A stretch of DNA of 64,000 nt from Bacteroidota bacterium (lineage in GTDB: Bacteria > Bacteroidota > Rhodothermia > Rhodothermales > Rubricoccaceae): contig JBCBNX010000002.1 in the NCBI GenBank assembly GCA_039821555.1, positions 157,444 to 221,443 on the forward strand, given 5' to 3'. Each line of letters opens with the position of its first letter. The first letter of the stretch is position 1. The notes under the pieces are model-generated. The model was given only the letters and a program-made list of their open reading frames with translations, was not told where the DNA came from and did no database searches. This document shows, piece after piece, positions 52,049 to 61,431 of this stretch. The translations under genes were made by a program, and so were the position numbers.

Positions 52049-53128
52049 CTACAGCCGCAGGCTCGCCACGCCGAACGAGGTCCCGACCGACAGCGCCGCG
52101 TCGACGACGGGGTTGCCGGGCTCGACGTTCTTCACCTTGTTGGCGACCTCGTTGAGCCCGATGCTCGACATCGCGCCGCCGTCGAGCGTGGCCATGCGGC
52201 CGAACTGCCCGGCGATGGCGAGGCGCGCGGCGTGCTCGCCGAAGCGGGTCGCGAGCACGCGGTCGAACGGCGTGGGCGTGCCGCCGCGCTGGACGTGGCC
52301 GAGGATCGTTGTGCGGATCTCGCTCTCGATGTGGTGCTCCAGCACCTGCGCGAGCGCTCGGCACGCGCCGCCGAGCCGGATCGGGTCGGGCGAGTCCTCG
52401 ACGATGTCGGAGACGGTATAGCTGCCGCCCTTCGGCTTCGCGCCCTCGGCCATGCAGATGATGGTGAAACGCTGCCCGCCGCGCTCGCGCTCGCGGCACA
52501 CCCGCGCGACCTCGGCGATGTCGTACTCGAACTCGGGGATCAGAATGACGTCGGCGCCGGCCGCGACACCCGCATGGAGCGCGATCCAGCCTGCGTAGCG
52601 CCCCATCGTCTCCAGAATCATCACCCGGTGGTGGCTCTGCGCGGTCGTGTGGAGCCGGTCCATCGCCTCCGTAGCGATCATCACGGCCGTGTCAAAGCCA
52701 AACGTCTGGTCCGTGCCGACGAGGTCGTTATCGATCGTCTTCGGCACGCCAACAATGGGGAGACCCTTCTCGTGAAGGCGGTGGCAGATCGACATCGTGC
52801 CGTCCCCGCCGATCGCGACGAGGCCGTCGAGCTTGAGGTCACGGGCGTAGGCGACGACCTCGTCGGACACGTCGCGGTCGTCCTCTTTGTAAAAACGGAA
52901 GGGGTTGGCCTTGTTGGATGTCCCGAGTACCGTACCGCCGAGGGTGAGGATGCCGCTCGCATCGCGGTACTGGAGCGGGCGGGCGCGCTGCTCGATGAGG
53001 CCGAGGAAGCCGTCCTCGAAGCCGATCACGGTCGCGTCGGCGCGGAACAGGAGGGTCTTCGTGACGGCGCGGATGACGGCGTTGAGGCCGGGGCAGTCGC
53101 CGCCGCCGGTGAGGAGGCCAAGGCGCAT
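52049..53128 (-). CDS. pfkA: 6-phosphofructokinase
   Basis: A 359-residue phosphofructokinase from ATG 53128 (MRLGLLTGGGDCPGLNAV). It phosphorylates fructose 6-phosphate in glycolysis. Catalytic PKTIDNDLVGTD and substrate motifs (MGRYAGWIALHAG, EGAKPKGG) are present. The donor site reads GGDG (107-110) with Lys130 before TIDND. Gly at the first position favours ATP, while the Lys is shared with pyrophosphate-using enzymes, so it belongs to the mixed subfamily that usually uses ATP. The frame extends upstream to 53254, overlapping the start of a divergent lipoprotein gene, which is unlikely. Confidence 0.93.
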   Translation of the reverse strand: MRLGLLTGGGDCPGLNAVIRAVTKTLLFRADATVIGFEDGFLGLIEQRARPLQYRDASGILTLGGTVLGTSNKANPFRFYKEDDRDVSDEVVAYARDLKLDGLVAIGGDGTMSICHRLHEKGLPIVGVPKTIDNDLVGTDQTFGFDTAVMIATEAMDRLHTTAQSHHRVMILETMGRYAGWIALHAGVAAGADVILIPEFEYDIAEVARVCRERERGGQRFTIICMAEGAKPKGGSYTVSDIVEDSPDPIRLGGACRALAQVLEHHIESEIRTTILGHVQRGGTPTPFDRVLATRFGEHAARLAIAGQFGRMATLDGGAMSSIGLNEVANKVKNVEPGNPVVDAALSVGTSFGVASLRL

Positions 53129-53252
53129 GGGGTGCGGTGGACGTGGACGAGGAGAAACGTGCGAATGTCGAAAACTACGCGCCCCGATGCCGGACCGTCG
53201 CGCTGCAGGCGAGTAGCTTCTGGCTTCTCCTTCACGGCTTTCTCTGGCTCTC

Positions 53253-54083
53253 ATGCGCGCGCTTCGCTTCCTCGTCGTCCTCGCTCTGGCCCTCGGGCTC
53301 AGCGGCTGCTTCCAGTTTCACACCGTGCTGCGGGTCTTCCCCGACGGCAGCGCGCGGCTCCTCTCGTCCATCACGATGAGCACGGAGGCCTACGAGCGCA
53401 TGCAGGCCCTCGCCGAACTGGACCCGGATCAGAAGGGCGCGTTTTCGCTCATCGACGAGGAGGCGTTGCGCTCAGCGGCGAAGGGCTACGGCCCCGGCGT
53501 CACGTTCGAGGGCGTGAAGTCGATCGACGGGGACGGCGAGCAAGGCTACGTGGCCACGTACCGTGTGGAAGATGTGACGACCCTCGCCCTGCCGCTGGCC
53601 CCCGAACCGCCCTCGTCGCTCGGCGCGACCGGCCCCGACTCGTCGCCGTCGGACATCGTCACGTTCGACTTCCAGCCAGCCACGGGAGACGCTCCGGCCC
53701 AGCTCGCTATTCAGATGCCCAACCTGCTGGGCGACGACGGGGCGATGAGCACGGGCCTTGGTGGCCTCGGCACGCCGGGCACCACCAAGGACGAGAGCGG
53801 CATCGAGATGCTACGGGCTATGCTCCAGGGGATGCAGGCGACGCTGCGCGTTGAGCCGCAGGGCACCGTGACGGCGACCGACGCCACGTTCGAGGATGCA
53901 GGCGCGATCACGCTGATGCGCTTCGACTTCGACGAGTTGCTGGCCGACCCGGACGCCTTCAACCGCCTCGACGCGCAAGGGCCGCCCACCTCGACCGACG
54001 AGTTGGCCGACCGGGTCGCCGCGACGCCCGGCATCGACATGGAGGCACAGACGACCGTGACGGTGTCGTTCCGCGGCGAGTGA
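53253..54083 (+). CDS. Lipoprotein of unknown function
   Basis: A 276-residue lipoprotein: signal peptide with lipobox LSGC (Cys19). The start of the mature part (FQFHTVLRVFPDGSARLLSSITMS) resembles the beta domains of small bacterial lipoproteins with a FxDGs pattern. The middle has a Gly-rich loop (GLGGLGTPGTTKD), and the C-terminal half is mixed alpha/beta. No enzyme motif. It is divergent from pfkA and convergent with an exonuclease gene 3 bp away. Confidence 0.75.
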   Translation: MRALRFLVVLALALGLSGCFQFHTVLRVFPDGSARLLSSITMSTEAYERMQALAELDPDQKGAFSLIDEEALRSAAKGYGPGVTFEGVKSIDGDGEQGYVATYRVEDVTTLALPLAPEPPSSLGATGPDSSPSDIVTFDFQPATGDAPAQLAIQMPNLLGDDGAMSTGLGGLGTPGTTKDESGIEMLRAMLQGMQATLRVEPQGTVTATDATFEDAGAITLMRFDFDELLADPDAFNRLDAQGPPTSTDELADRVAATPGIDMEAQTTVTVSFRGE

Positions 54084-54086
54084 CGC

Positions 54087-54755
54087 TTAGAGCACGTCCT
54101 TGAGCCGCAGCGTGGCATCCTCGGCGATCATGGCGAGGAACAGCTCCGCCGTGGCGAGCGCGTCCGAGAGCGCGTTGTGCGCGTGGTAGGCGGGGAGGCC
54201 GTGCGCCTCGCGAAGCGTGGCGAGGCGAAACGCGTCGGGCGCGGCCGTGCCGTGGTGCTGGTGGGCACGGGCGTGATGCCTGCGCCGGGCGATCGCAAGC
54301 GTATCGACGGTCGGTACGAGGAGCGGGACGCCGTAGACGACGCGGCAGGCATGGTCGAGGCAGCCGTGGTCGAAGACGGCGTGGTGCGCAAGAAGAACGC
54401 GGCCAGCCAATCGCTCCAGCACATGCGCGAGGGCGTCTTCGAGCGAGATACCCTCCTCCACGTCGCAGTCGAGCAGGCCGTGCACGGTCGCGCTCTGCGC
54501 CACGGAGCGGTCGGCCCGCACGAGCACGTGCGCGCTCTGCCCGACCTTCACGGCACCACCCACGACGGGCACGCTGCCCACGCTCAGGATCGCATCGCGC
54601 TTCGGGTCGAGGCCCGTCGTTTCCAAGTCGAGCGACAGCAGCTCCACCTCGCCGAGGGGCGTACGCGGGTCTGGCGGCGGGGCGTCGAGGAACGCCCGCA
54701 TCGGACCGCCGGAGACGCGGCGGCGGTAGCGCTGGCGTTGGAAGGCGTCGAACAT
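54087..54755 (-). CDS. DnaQ-like 3'-5' exonuclease (DEDDh family)
   Basis: A 222-residue exonuclease. Exo I is LSLDLETTGLDP (DxE), Exo II includes LLAHHAVFDHGCLDHA and Exo III is HNALSDALATAELF with the catalytic His and Asp. It lacks a polymerase or helicase domain, so it may be the proofreading epsilon-type subunit or an accessory nuclease. The first 40 residues are basic (MFDAFQRQRYRRRV). ATG 54755 is preferred over the open frame to 54827. Confidence 0.88.
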   Translation of the reverse strand: MFDAFQRQRYRRRVSGGPMRAFLDAPPPDPRTPLGEVELLSLDLETTGLDPKRDAILSVGSVPVVGGAVKVGQSAHVLVRADRSVAQSATVHGLLDCDVEEGISLEDALAHVLERLAGRVLLAHHAVFDHGCLDHACRVVYGVPLLVPTVDTLAIARRRHHARAHQHHGTAAPDAFRLATLREAHGLPAYHAHNALSDALATAELFLAMIAEDATLRLKDVL

Positions 54756-54890
54756 AGCCGGACAGCGAAGGACGATTCGGAACCGCTTCCGAAGAAGGTA
54801 CGCTCCTGCCCCCTGCCGTCCCATCACACCGCGAGGCCTAGGTCATGCCCGACCCCGGCCTCGCGCTACATCGCCGGAGATGCTGTCCGA

Positions 54891-55733
54891 TCAATCGACG
54901 ATCACGAAGCTGTTGCCCCAGGATCCCCAGTTGCTCGTGGTCACGCCGTTGCGCTCCGAACCGGTGTAGCCATCTGCCCCCGGCCGCAGTTCGATCACGA
55001 CGCTACCGCCCGTGGCTTGCGTGATCGCGCCAGCGTGGACCGCAGCCGTGCAGATCGAGGAGTCGTCGGTGTAGAGGTCCGTCCCCCAGACCGTGCGCAG
55101 GCTGCCGCCCGCCGCGCAGTCGAAGCGGAGGCGAGCACCGACGCCGCGGTCCCGGTACGGCACGGCATTCTGGAGCCACTCGATCTCGCCTTCCTCCGTA
55201 GCGGGCCCGCCGCTGCTGGGTGGATCGGTGGTGCCGCCGCTCGCGTCGGTAGCGTCCGGGTCGACGCTGATCGTAGTCGTGATGGGTTGGCTTACGAGGC
55301 CGTTGCCGGTGTAGACGCAGTAGACGACCGTGAACGTCCCGGCAGCGAGGTTGTCCGGGAGGTCGAGCTGAAGCGCTCCGTCGGCACCTGGGATCTGGAA
55401 GTACCCACTCGCGCCCTGCACGAGGAAGTAGACGCCTGCGAAGTCGCCGACGGCGCCGAAACGGAGCGTGACGGCCCCGCCTGGCCCGGCTGTGACCGCG
55501 TCGGCACCGTTGCCGACCACGGGCGTCTCGGCATCGGTCGTCGGGCTCGGTGCGGCCCCGTCGAGGCGCGTGGCACCGGCGATCTGAAGCGCCTGGCTCA
55601 GCGCGTCCGCGTTGCCCGGCGCAATGGGCTGAGACCCCGGATCGGGCGTGTCGGTGTCCGGGCCGTTGCTGTCGCACCCGACGGCGAGGACGAGGAGCGA
55701 GGCAGAGAGGAGGAGATAGCGAAGCGTGTGCAT
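54891..55733 (-). CDS. Lipoprotein with C-terminal LCCL domain
   Basis: A 280-residue lipoprotein from ATG 55733 with lipobox LAVGC followed by a Pro/Asp-rich linker. The middle (about 85-165) looks like a beta-sandwich (VTLRFGAVGDFAGVYFLVQG). A Gly/Ser/Thr linker leads to an LCCL domain (about 195-280): FDCAAGG, WGTDLYTDDSSICTAAVHAG and the end GYTGSERNGVTTSNWGSW. LCCL domains occur mainly in eukaryotic extracellular proteins and in some bacteria; their ligands are mostly unknown. A stand-alone gene. Confidence 0.82.
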   Translation of the reverse strand: MHTLRYLLLSASLLVLAVGCDSNGPDTDTPDPGSQPIAPGNADALSQALQIAGATRLDGAAPSPTTDAETPVVGNGADAVTAGPGGAVTLRFGAVGDFAGVYFLVQGASGYFQIPGADGALQLDLPDNLAAGTFTVVYCVYTGNGLVSQPITTTISVDPDATDASGGTTDPPSSGGPATEEGEIEWLQNAVPYRDRGVGARLRFDCAAGGSLRTVWGTDLYTDDSSICTAAVHAGAITQATGGSVVIELRPGADGYTGSERNGVTTSNWGSWGNSFVIVD

Positions 55734-55871
55734 CAAACTGAGGAGGGTCGTGGAGGGAAGACCCAGGCGACCTAGGGCAGACCGGGTGAGCCGACAGGTT
55801 CGGGGTTTGCGTCGGCGGCTTCAATCCCCGGAGCCGGGGGTTTAGCTCCAGCGCGCTTCTGCCGAGCCCGC

Positions 55872-55942
55872 CCTGTGGTGTGTCGGTCCTGTGGTGTGTC
55901 GGTCCTGTGGTGTGTCGGTCCTGTGGTGTGTCGGTCCTGTGG
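55872..55942. repeat. 16-bp tandem repeat upstream of the uracil-DNA glycosylase gene
   Basis: Four perfect copies of CCTGTGGTGTGTCGGT (55872-55935) plus a 7-nt partial copy to 55942, ending 71 bp before the UDG start. Perfect copies suggest recent expansion and probable copy-number variation. Confidence 0.9.
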
Positions 55943-56013
55943 ATAGCCGCGTGGATAGTTGGTGGGCCGATTCCACCGAGCCTCCCTGGTCCTTCCCCCC
56001 TCCATCGCGTAAC

Positions 56014-56940
56014 ATGAAGGCCACACTGCGCGCTGCCGTCGCCTCGGATGGCGGCGCGTCATGCTGCAGACACCCCGCTCCCCCCGTGGCCACCGTCCTC
56101 GACCTCGTCCGCGACGCCCGCGCCGCGCTCGGCCTCCAGCGCGACCTCGCTGGGCCGTTGCTCTTCGCCCTCCCGGACGCCCCGAACCTCGGCCCGACGC
56201 CGTCGGACACCGCGCCCGTACCGTCTGCCGCCTCCCGCACCGACCTCGCTGACGACGCCACCGCTGACGACGCCATGCCCGACCTCTTCGGCGCACTTCC
56301 CGACCCGAGCCAGGACGAGACGCTCTCGCCCTACGAGCGCATCGCCGCGCTCATCCCTGAGGACTCGCCGCTGCGCGACATGACCTCGCTCGCGGAAGTC
56401 AACACCTACCTCGCCAACACCGTCCTCGTCCCCATCGACGAGAGCCGCATCAACCCGGTCCTCGGCACCGGCGACCCTGACGCCGACCTGATGATCGTCG
56501 GCGAGGCGCCGGGCGCAAACGAGGACAAGGAGGGCGAGCCGTTCGTGGGCCGCGCCGGGCAGCTCCTCAACAAGATCCTGGAGGCCATCAACTTCCAGCG
56601 CGAGGAGGTCTACATCACCAACATCCTCAAGAGCCGTCCGCCCAACAACCGCGACCCGCTGCCCGCCGAGGTCGAAGCGCACATCCCGATCCTCTACAAG
56701 CAGATCGAACTCGTGCGCCCGAAGCTCATTCTGGCCGTTGGCAAGAGCGCGGGCAACGGACTCCTCGGCCGCACGTCGAGCCTGGCCTCGCTGCGGGGCA
56801 AGTTCCAGGACTACTACGGGCTGCAGCTGCTCGTGACGTACCATCCAGCCGCGCTCCTGCGCAACCCACAGTGGAAGCGCCCGACGTGGGAGGACGTGAA
56901 GCTCCTCCGCACGCGCTACGACCAACTCGTCGGCGCGTGA
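56014..56940 (+). CDS. Family-4-like uracil-DNA glycosylase lacking Fe-S cysteines
   Basis: A 308-residue glycosylase from ATG 56014. The first 140 residues are variable and acidic/Pro-rich. The catalytic part has GEAPGANEDKEGEPFVGRAG (164-182), TNILKSRPPNNRDP and TYHPAALLRNP (275-285), as in UdgA/family 4. These enzymes normally bind a 4Fe-4S cluster through four cysteines. Here the KCRPP cysteine is Ser207, the fourth (16 residues on) is His223, and no cysteine occurs after residue 19, so a canonical cluster cannot form. It precedes dnaB by 89 bp. Confidence 0.88.
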   Translation: MKATLRAAVASDGGASCCRHPAPPVATVLDLVRDARAALGLQRDLAGPLLFALPDAPNLGPTPSDTAPVPSAASRTDLADDATADDAMPDLFGALPDPSQDETLSPYERIAALIPEDSPLRDMTSLAEVNTYLANTVLVPIDESRINPVLGTGDPDADLMIVGEAPGANEDKEGEPFVGRAGQLLNKILEAINFQREEVYITNILKSRPPNNRDPLPAEVEAHIPILYKQIELVRPKLILAVGKSAGNGLLGRTSSLASLRGKFQDYYGLQLLVTYHPAALLRNPQWKRPTWEDVKLLRTRYDQLVGA

Positions 56941-57029
56941 GTTGCGCCGCCTGACCTCCATGACCTCCACGGCCTGCTTTCCGCCGCCAGCACGCCCTAC
57001 CCGCGCCGCTCCCTCCTCAACGCCTTCCA

Positions 57030-58691
57030 ATGGCTGACCAGCCGCTCTCCGACGACGCCCAGCGTCCCCTCTACATCGACGAGGGGGCCGCGCCCTCCTA
57101 TCCGCTCGAGAAGCTCACGAGCAGCCGTCGGCACAGCCGTCCCACCAACGTGGTCGCGCTGCACGAGCAGGCGGGCCGCGTCCCACCGCAGGCGACCGAC
57201 GTCGAGCAGTCGGTGCTCGGGGCCATGCTCATCGAGCGCGAGGCGATCCCGAAGGCCATCGAGATCCTCGCGCCGGACGCGTTCTACGACCAGCGCCACC
57301 GCCGCATCTACGAGGCCGTGCTCGCCCTCTTCGAACGCGGCAACCCCGTCGACCTCATCACGCTCACCGAAGAGCTGAAGCGCGCCGGCCAGTTCGAGGG
57401 CATCGGCGGCTACTACCTCTCGGAGCTGACCACGAAGGTCGCGAGCGCGGCCAACGTGGAGTACCACGCGCGCATCATCGCGGAGAAGGCGCTGCTCCGC
57501 AAGATGATCGAGACGATGACCGGCGTTGTCGGGCAGGCCTACGACCCCGGCACCGACGCCTTCGACCTCCTCGACCGCGCCGAGCGCGACATCTTCCAGA
57601 TCTCGGAGAGTCAGCTCCGCAAGGGCGCCGCCTCGCTCTCGAACGTGATCAAGGGCACGCTCGAACACCTCCAGGCCATCCACGGCCGCGAGGGCGGCAT
57701 CACGGGCGTCCCCTCGGGCTTCCAAAAGCTCGACGACATGACGGGCGGCTGGCAGCCCTCCGACCTCGTAATTATTGCAGCTAGGCCCTCCATGGGCAAG
57801 ACCGCGTTGACCTTGGCGATGGCCCGGAACGCGGCGCTGCACCCGGAGCACCCGGCGGGCGTGGCCATCTTCTCGCTGGAGATGAGCGCGGGGCAGCTCG
57901 CGCAGCGCCTCCTCACCTCCGAGGCCCGCATCGACGCGCAGGCGGCGCGCACGGGTCGCCTCTCCGACGACGACTGGCCGCGCCTCGCCCGCGCCGCCGG
58001 GGTTCTCGCCAACGCGCCCATCTTCATCGACGACACGCCCGGGCTCGGCATCCTCGAACTGCGCGCCAAGTGCCGACGCCTCAAGGCCGAGCACGACATC
58101 GGCATGGTGGTGGTCGACTACCTCCAGCTGATGCACGGCAGCGCGCAGGGGCGCGGAGGCAGCCGCGAGCAGGAGATCGCGCAGATCAGCCGCTCGCTTA
58201 AGGCCCTCGCCAAGGAGATCGACGTGCCGGTGATCGCGCTCTCGCAGCTCTCGCGCGCCGTCGAGACGCGCGGGGGCGACAAGCGGCCCATCGTCTCGGA
58301 CCTCCGCGAGTCGGGCTCCATCGAGCAGGACGCCGACGTAGTCGGCTTCATCTACCGCGCCGAGCGCTACGGCATCACGACCGACGAGCACGGCAACTCG
58401 ACGGAAGGCCTCGCCGAGATCATCCTCGGCAAGCAGCGCAACGGCCCGATCGGCACGGTGAAGGTGGCGTTCGTGAACCGCTACGCCCGCTTCGAGAACC
58501 TGCAGTACGCCCAGCCGAGCCCCTACGGTGGCGGCACCGACTACGCCGCGTTCGACAGCGGCGGCGGCTACGGGGACGCGGGCAGCTTCGGCGGCGACGC
58601 CGACTCTGGCTATGGGGGCGGCTTCGACCAGGGCGGCGGCTTCGCGGGCAGCCCGCCCCCGCTGCCTTCGGGCGGCGACGCGCCGTTTTAG
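57030..58691 (+). CDS. dnaB: Replicative DNA helicase DnaB
   Basis: DnaB, 553 residues, the hexameric helicase that unwinds DNA at the fork. The N-terminal domain begins at PPQATDVEQSVLGAML (52-67), and the RecA-like domain has Walker A ARPSMGKTA (251-259) and Walker B VVVDYLQLM. The arginine finger region near the C-terminus (GKQRNGPIGTVKVAF) is present. Added features are a 50-residue N-terminal extension and a Gly/Tyr/Asp-rich tail of about 55 residues ending GGDAPF, which resembles the disordered linker and tip of SSB. No intein is present. Confidence 0.96.
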   Translation: MADQPLSDDAQRPLYIDEGAAPSYPLEKLTSSRRHSRPTNVVALHEQAGRVPPQATDVEQSVLGAMLIEREAIPKAIEILAPDAFYDQRHRRIYEAVLALFERGNPVDLITLTEELKRAGQFEGIGGYYLSELTTKVASAANVEYHARIIAEKALLRKMIETMTGVVGQAYDPGTDAFDLLDRAERDIFQISESQLRKGAASLSNVIKGTLEHLQAIHGREGGITGVPSGFQKLDDMTGGWQPSDLVIIAARPSMGKTALTLAMARNAALHPEHPAGVAIFSLEMSAGQLAQRLLTSEARIDAQAARTGRLSDDDWPRLARAAGVLANAPIFIDDTPGLGILELRAKCRRLKAEHDIGMVVVDYLQLMHGSAQGRGGSREQEIAQISRSLKALAKEIDVPVIALSQLSRAVETRGGDKRPIVSDLRESGSIEQDADVVGFIYRAERYGITTDEHGNSTEGLAEIILGKQRNGPIGTVKVAFVNRYARFENLQYAQPSPYGGGTDYAAFDSGGGYGDAGSFGGDADSGYGGGFDQGGGFAGSPPPLPSGGDAPF

Positions 58692-58712
58692 TCACGCAGC
58701 CCTGCCCTTCTG

Positions 58713-59336
58713 ATGGCCCGCAAACGCCTCATCGTCGGCCTCGGCAACCCCGGTCCCGAGTACGAAGCAACGCGCCACAACGTCGGCTTCATGGTAGTGG
58801 ACCACCTCGCCGAGACGGTGGGTGTGGCCCCGCTGCGGCGCAACCTGGCCGCGTCGCTGGCGGACGAGGCGAGCCACCGAGGCCGCGCGCTCGTGGTGGC
58901 GAAGCCGCAGACGTACATGAACCGCTCCGGCGAGGCCGTCCGCGCGCTCACCCGCCGCTACGGCCTCACGCCCGACGACCTGGTGGTGGTGTATGACGAC
59001 CTCGCCCTGCCCCTCGGCGCCGTCCGGCTGCGGGCCAAGGGCGGCGCAGGCGGCCACAACGGCATCCAGGACATCATCGACACGCTGGGGACGAGCGCCT
59101 TCCCGCGCATCCGCGTCGGGATCGGGAGCAACTTCGGGCGAGGCCAGCAGGTCCGCTACGTCCTCGCGCCGTTCGACGACGACGAAGCGGAAGCCCGCGA
59201 CGAAGCCGTGAACTTCGCTGCCAAAGCGGCCCTCTCGTTCGTCCGCGACGGCCTGATGACGGCCATGAACCGCTATAACCGCAAAGAGCCCCCGGGCGCG
59301 ACCAAGGAAAAGCCTGCGAGCACCGCCTCAGAGTAG
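58713..59336 (+). CDS. pth: Peptidyl-tRNA hydrolase
   Basis: Pth, 207 residues, releases peptides from prematurely dropped peptidyl-tRNAs. Conserved VGLGNPGPEYEATRHNVGF (8-26) includes Asn12 and catalytic His22. PQTYMNRSGEAV and YDDLALPLGAVRLRAKGGAGGHNG follow. It starts 21 bp after dnaB. In many bacteria pth follows the rplY gene; here it is convergent with it. Confidence 0.96.
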   Translation: MARKRLIVGLGNPGPEYEATRHNVGFMVVDHLAETVGVAPLRRNLAASLADEASHRGRALVVAKPQTYMNRSGEAVRALTRRYGLTPDDLVVVYDDLALPLGAVRLRAKGGAGGHNGIQDIIDTLGTSAFPRIRVGIGSNFGRGQQVRYVLAPFDDDEAEARDEAVNFAAKAALSFVRDGLMTAMNRYNRKEPPGATKEKPASTASE

Positions 59337-59380
59337 GGCTCCGCTGGCGAGCAGCTAGTCGCTCAACATCACGGCGGAGC

Positions 59381-59424
59381 GCAAAGAAAACGATGCGAGT
59401 CGACGTGACCGCCCACTCGCATCG
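59381..59424 (-). terminator. Strong rho-independent terminator of rplY
   Basis: On the minus strand CGATGCGAGT pairs perfectly with ACTCGCATCG (10 bp; plus-strand arms 59391-59400 and 59415-59424) and is followed by TTTTCTTTGC. It lies 26 bp past the rplY stop and may also end pth transcripts from the other side. Confidence 0.85.
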
Positions 59425-59449
59425 CAGTATAGCATAAGCGGCTGAGGAC

Positions 59450-60082
59450 TTACTCCTCGCTGCCTTCGGCGTCGGCGTCGGCTGCTTCGTCGCCCTCCGT
59501 TGCTTCGCCGTCCTCGTCGTCTAGGAGGCCGCCACGCTTCGGCGCGGCCACCGTCGCGATCGTCCGGCGCGGGTCCGTGAGGATCTCGGCATCCGGCACG
59601 CTCAGCAGGTCGACGTGGACCGTGTCGCCGATCTTGAGCTCGGAGACATCGACCTCGACAACCGATGGGATGTTCTTCGGCAGGCAGGCGATCTCCAGGA
59701 AGTTGAGAGCCTGCACGAGACGACCACCCGCCTTCACGCCTGGTGCAGAGCCGGCACCGGTGAGGCGAACCGGGATGCGCAGTGCGACCGACTCACCCGC
59801 GTCGAGCGCGAGGAAGTCGGCGTGCAGCGGGTCGTCCGAGACGGGGTGGTAGTCCACCTTCTTGAGGATGCACTCGTAGGTCTGACCGCCGAGGTCGACC
59901 TCGACGCGGTGCATCGCGGCGGTGAAGATGAGCGGGCGCAGCGCGAGCTTGGGCACGCGGAAGTGCACGGGCTCCTGGTGGGGGCCGTAGAGCACGCAGG
60001 GGACCTCGCCGTCGCGGCGGACGGCCTTGGTGGCGCTCTTGCCGAGGTCGCGCGCCTGCGCGTCGAGCTTGATGACGTCCAT
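59450..60082 (-). CDS. rplY: 50S ribosomal protein L25 (CTC form)
   Basis: L25/CTC, 210 residues, binds 5S rRNA. The L25 core (1-95: LDAQARDLGKSATKAVRRDG, VPCVLYG) is followed by the TL5/CTC C-terminal beta domain and a long acidic tail (EDGEATEGDEAADADAEGSE). It follows prs by 42 bp, a common pairing. Confidence 0.95.
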   Translation of the reverse strand: MDVIKLDAQARDLGKSATKAVRRDGEVPCVLYGPHQEPVHFRVPKLALRPLIFTAAMHRVEVDLGGQTYECILKKVDYHPVSDDPLHADFLALDAGESVALRIPVRLTGAGSAPGVKAGGRLVQALNFLEIACLPKNIPSVVEVDVSELKIGDTVHVDLLSVPDAEILTDPRRTIATVAAPKRGGLLDDEDGEATEGDEAADADAEGSEE

Positions 60083-60124
60083 GGGGATTTAGGCTATCAG
60101 CTACGGGCGCGCCCGCAGCGTGGG

Positions 60125-61069
<945 letters not shown>

Positions 61070-61082
61070 TGCTCGGTGGGAG

Positions 61083-61167
61083 GTGTGCACGTATGGGTGT
61101 GTGAGCGTGGCGACGTGTTGACCGGGAGACAGTCTCACCTTCACACGTTCGGACGTTCTCACTTCCA
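61083..61167. repeat. 8-nt-period repeat with facing arms upstream of prs
   Basis: GTGTGCACGTATGGGTGTGT then GAGCGTGGCGACGTG (left) faces CACCTTCACACGTTCGGACGT then TCTCAC (right). ACGTTCGG/ACGTTCTC repeats with an 8-nt period. It shares CACACGTTC with the element at 43490. It lies between the tRNA-Gln and prs. Confidence 0.5.
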
Positions 61168-61179
61168 TACTCAACGAGG

Positions 61180-61252
61180 TTGCCCGACCAGGACTCGAAC
61201 CTGGAACCCCCACATCCAAAGTGTGGTGCTCTGCCAATTGAGCTATCGGGCA
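61180..61252 (-). tRNA. tRNA-Gln (anticodon UUG)
   Basis: The 73-nt minus-strand sequence folds as a cloverleaf. The acceptor stem is TGCCCGA / TCGGGCA with discriminator A, the D arm GCTC...GAGC, the anticodon stem CCACA / TGTGG around loop CTTTGGA (anticodon TTG) and the T arm contains GGTTCGAGTCC. CCA is not encoded. It lies 110 bp upstream of prs on the same strand. Confidence 0.96.
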
Positions 61253-61431
61253 GGCGACGCACGCTCCGGAAACGCCCGTGCCGAGCGCGCATGGATGTAG
61301 TGCGTACAGAGTCTCAAAGATAGAACGGGCTCGGCGGCGCGTCAACGCGGGCGCGGGCTCCGGGCCCCCCAAGCAGGTGTCTTGCCCGGCTTTTCACCCA
61401 CAGGAGACCGTTCGGCTCGGCTCGGCGTAGC

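Noticed and set aside
52049..53128. Pyrophosphate-dependent phosphofructokinase
   Set aside because: The donor-site motif is GGDG, not GGDD or GGED. Lys130 is shared with both types, so ATP is the better call.
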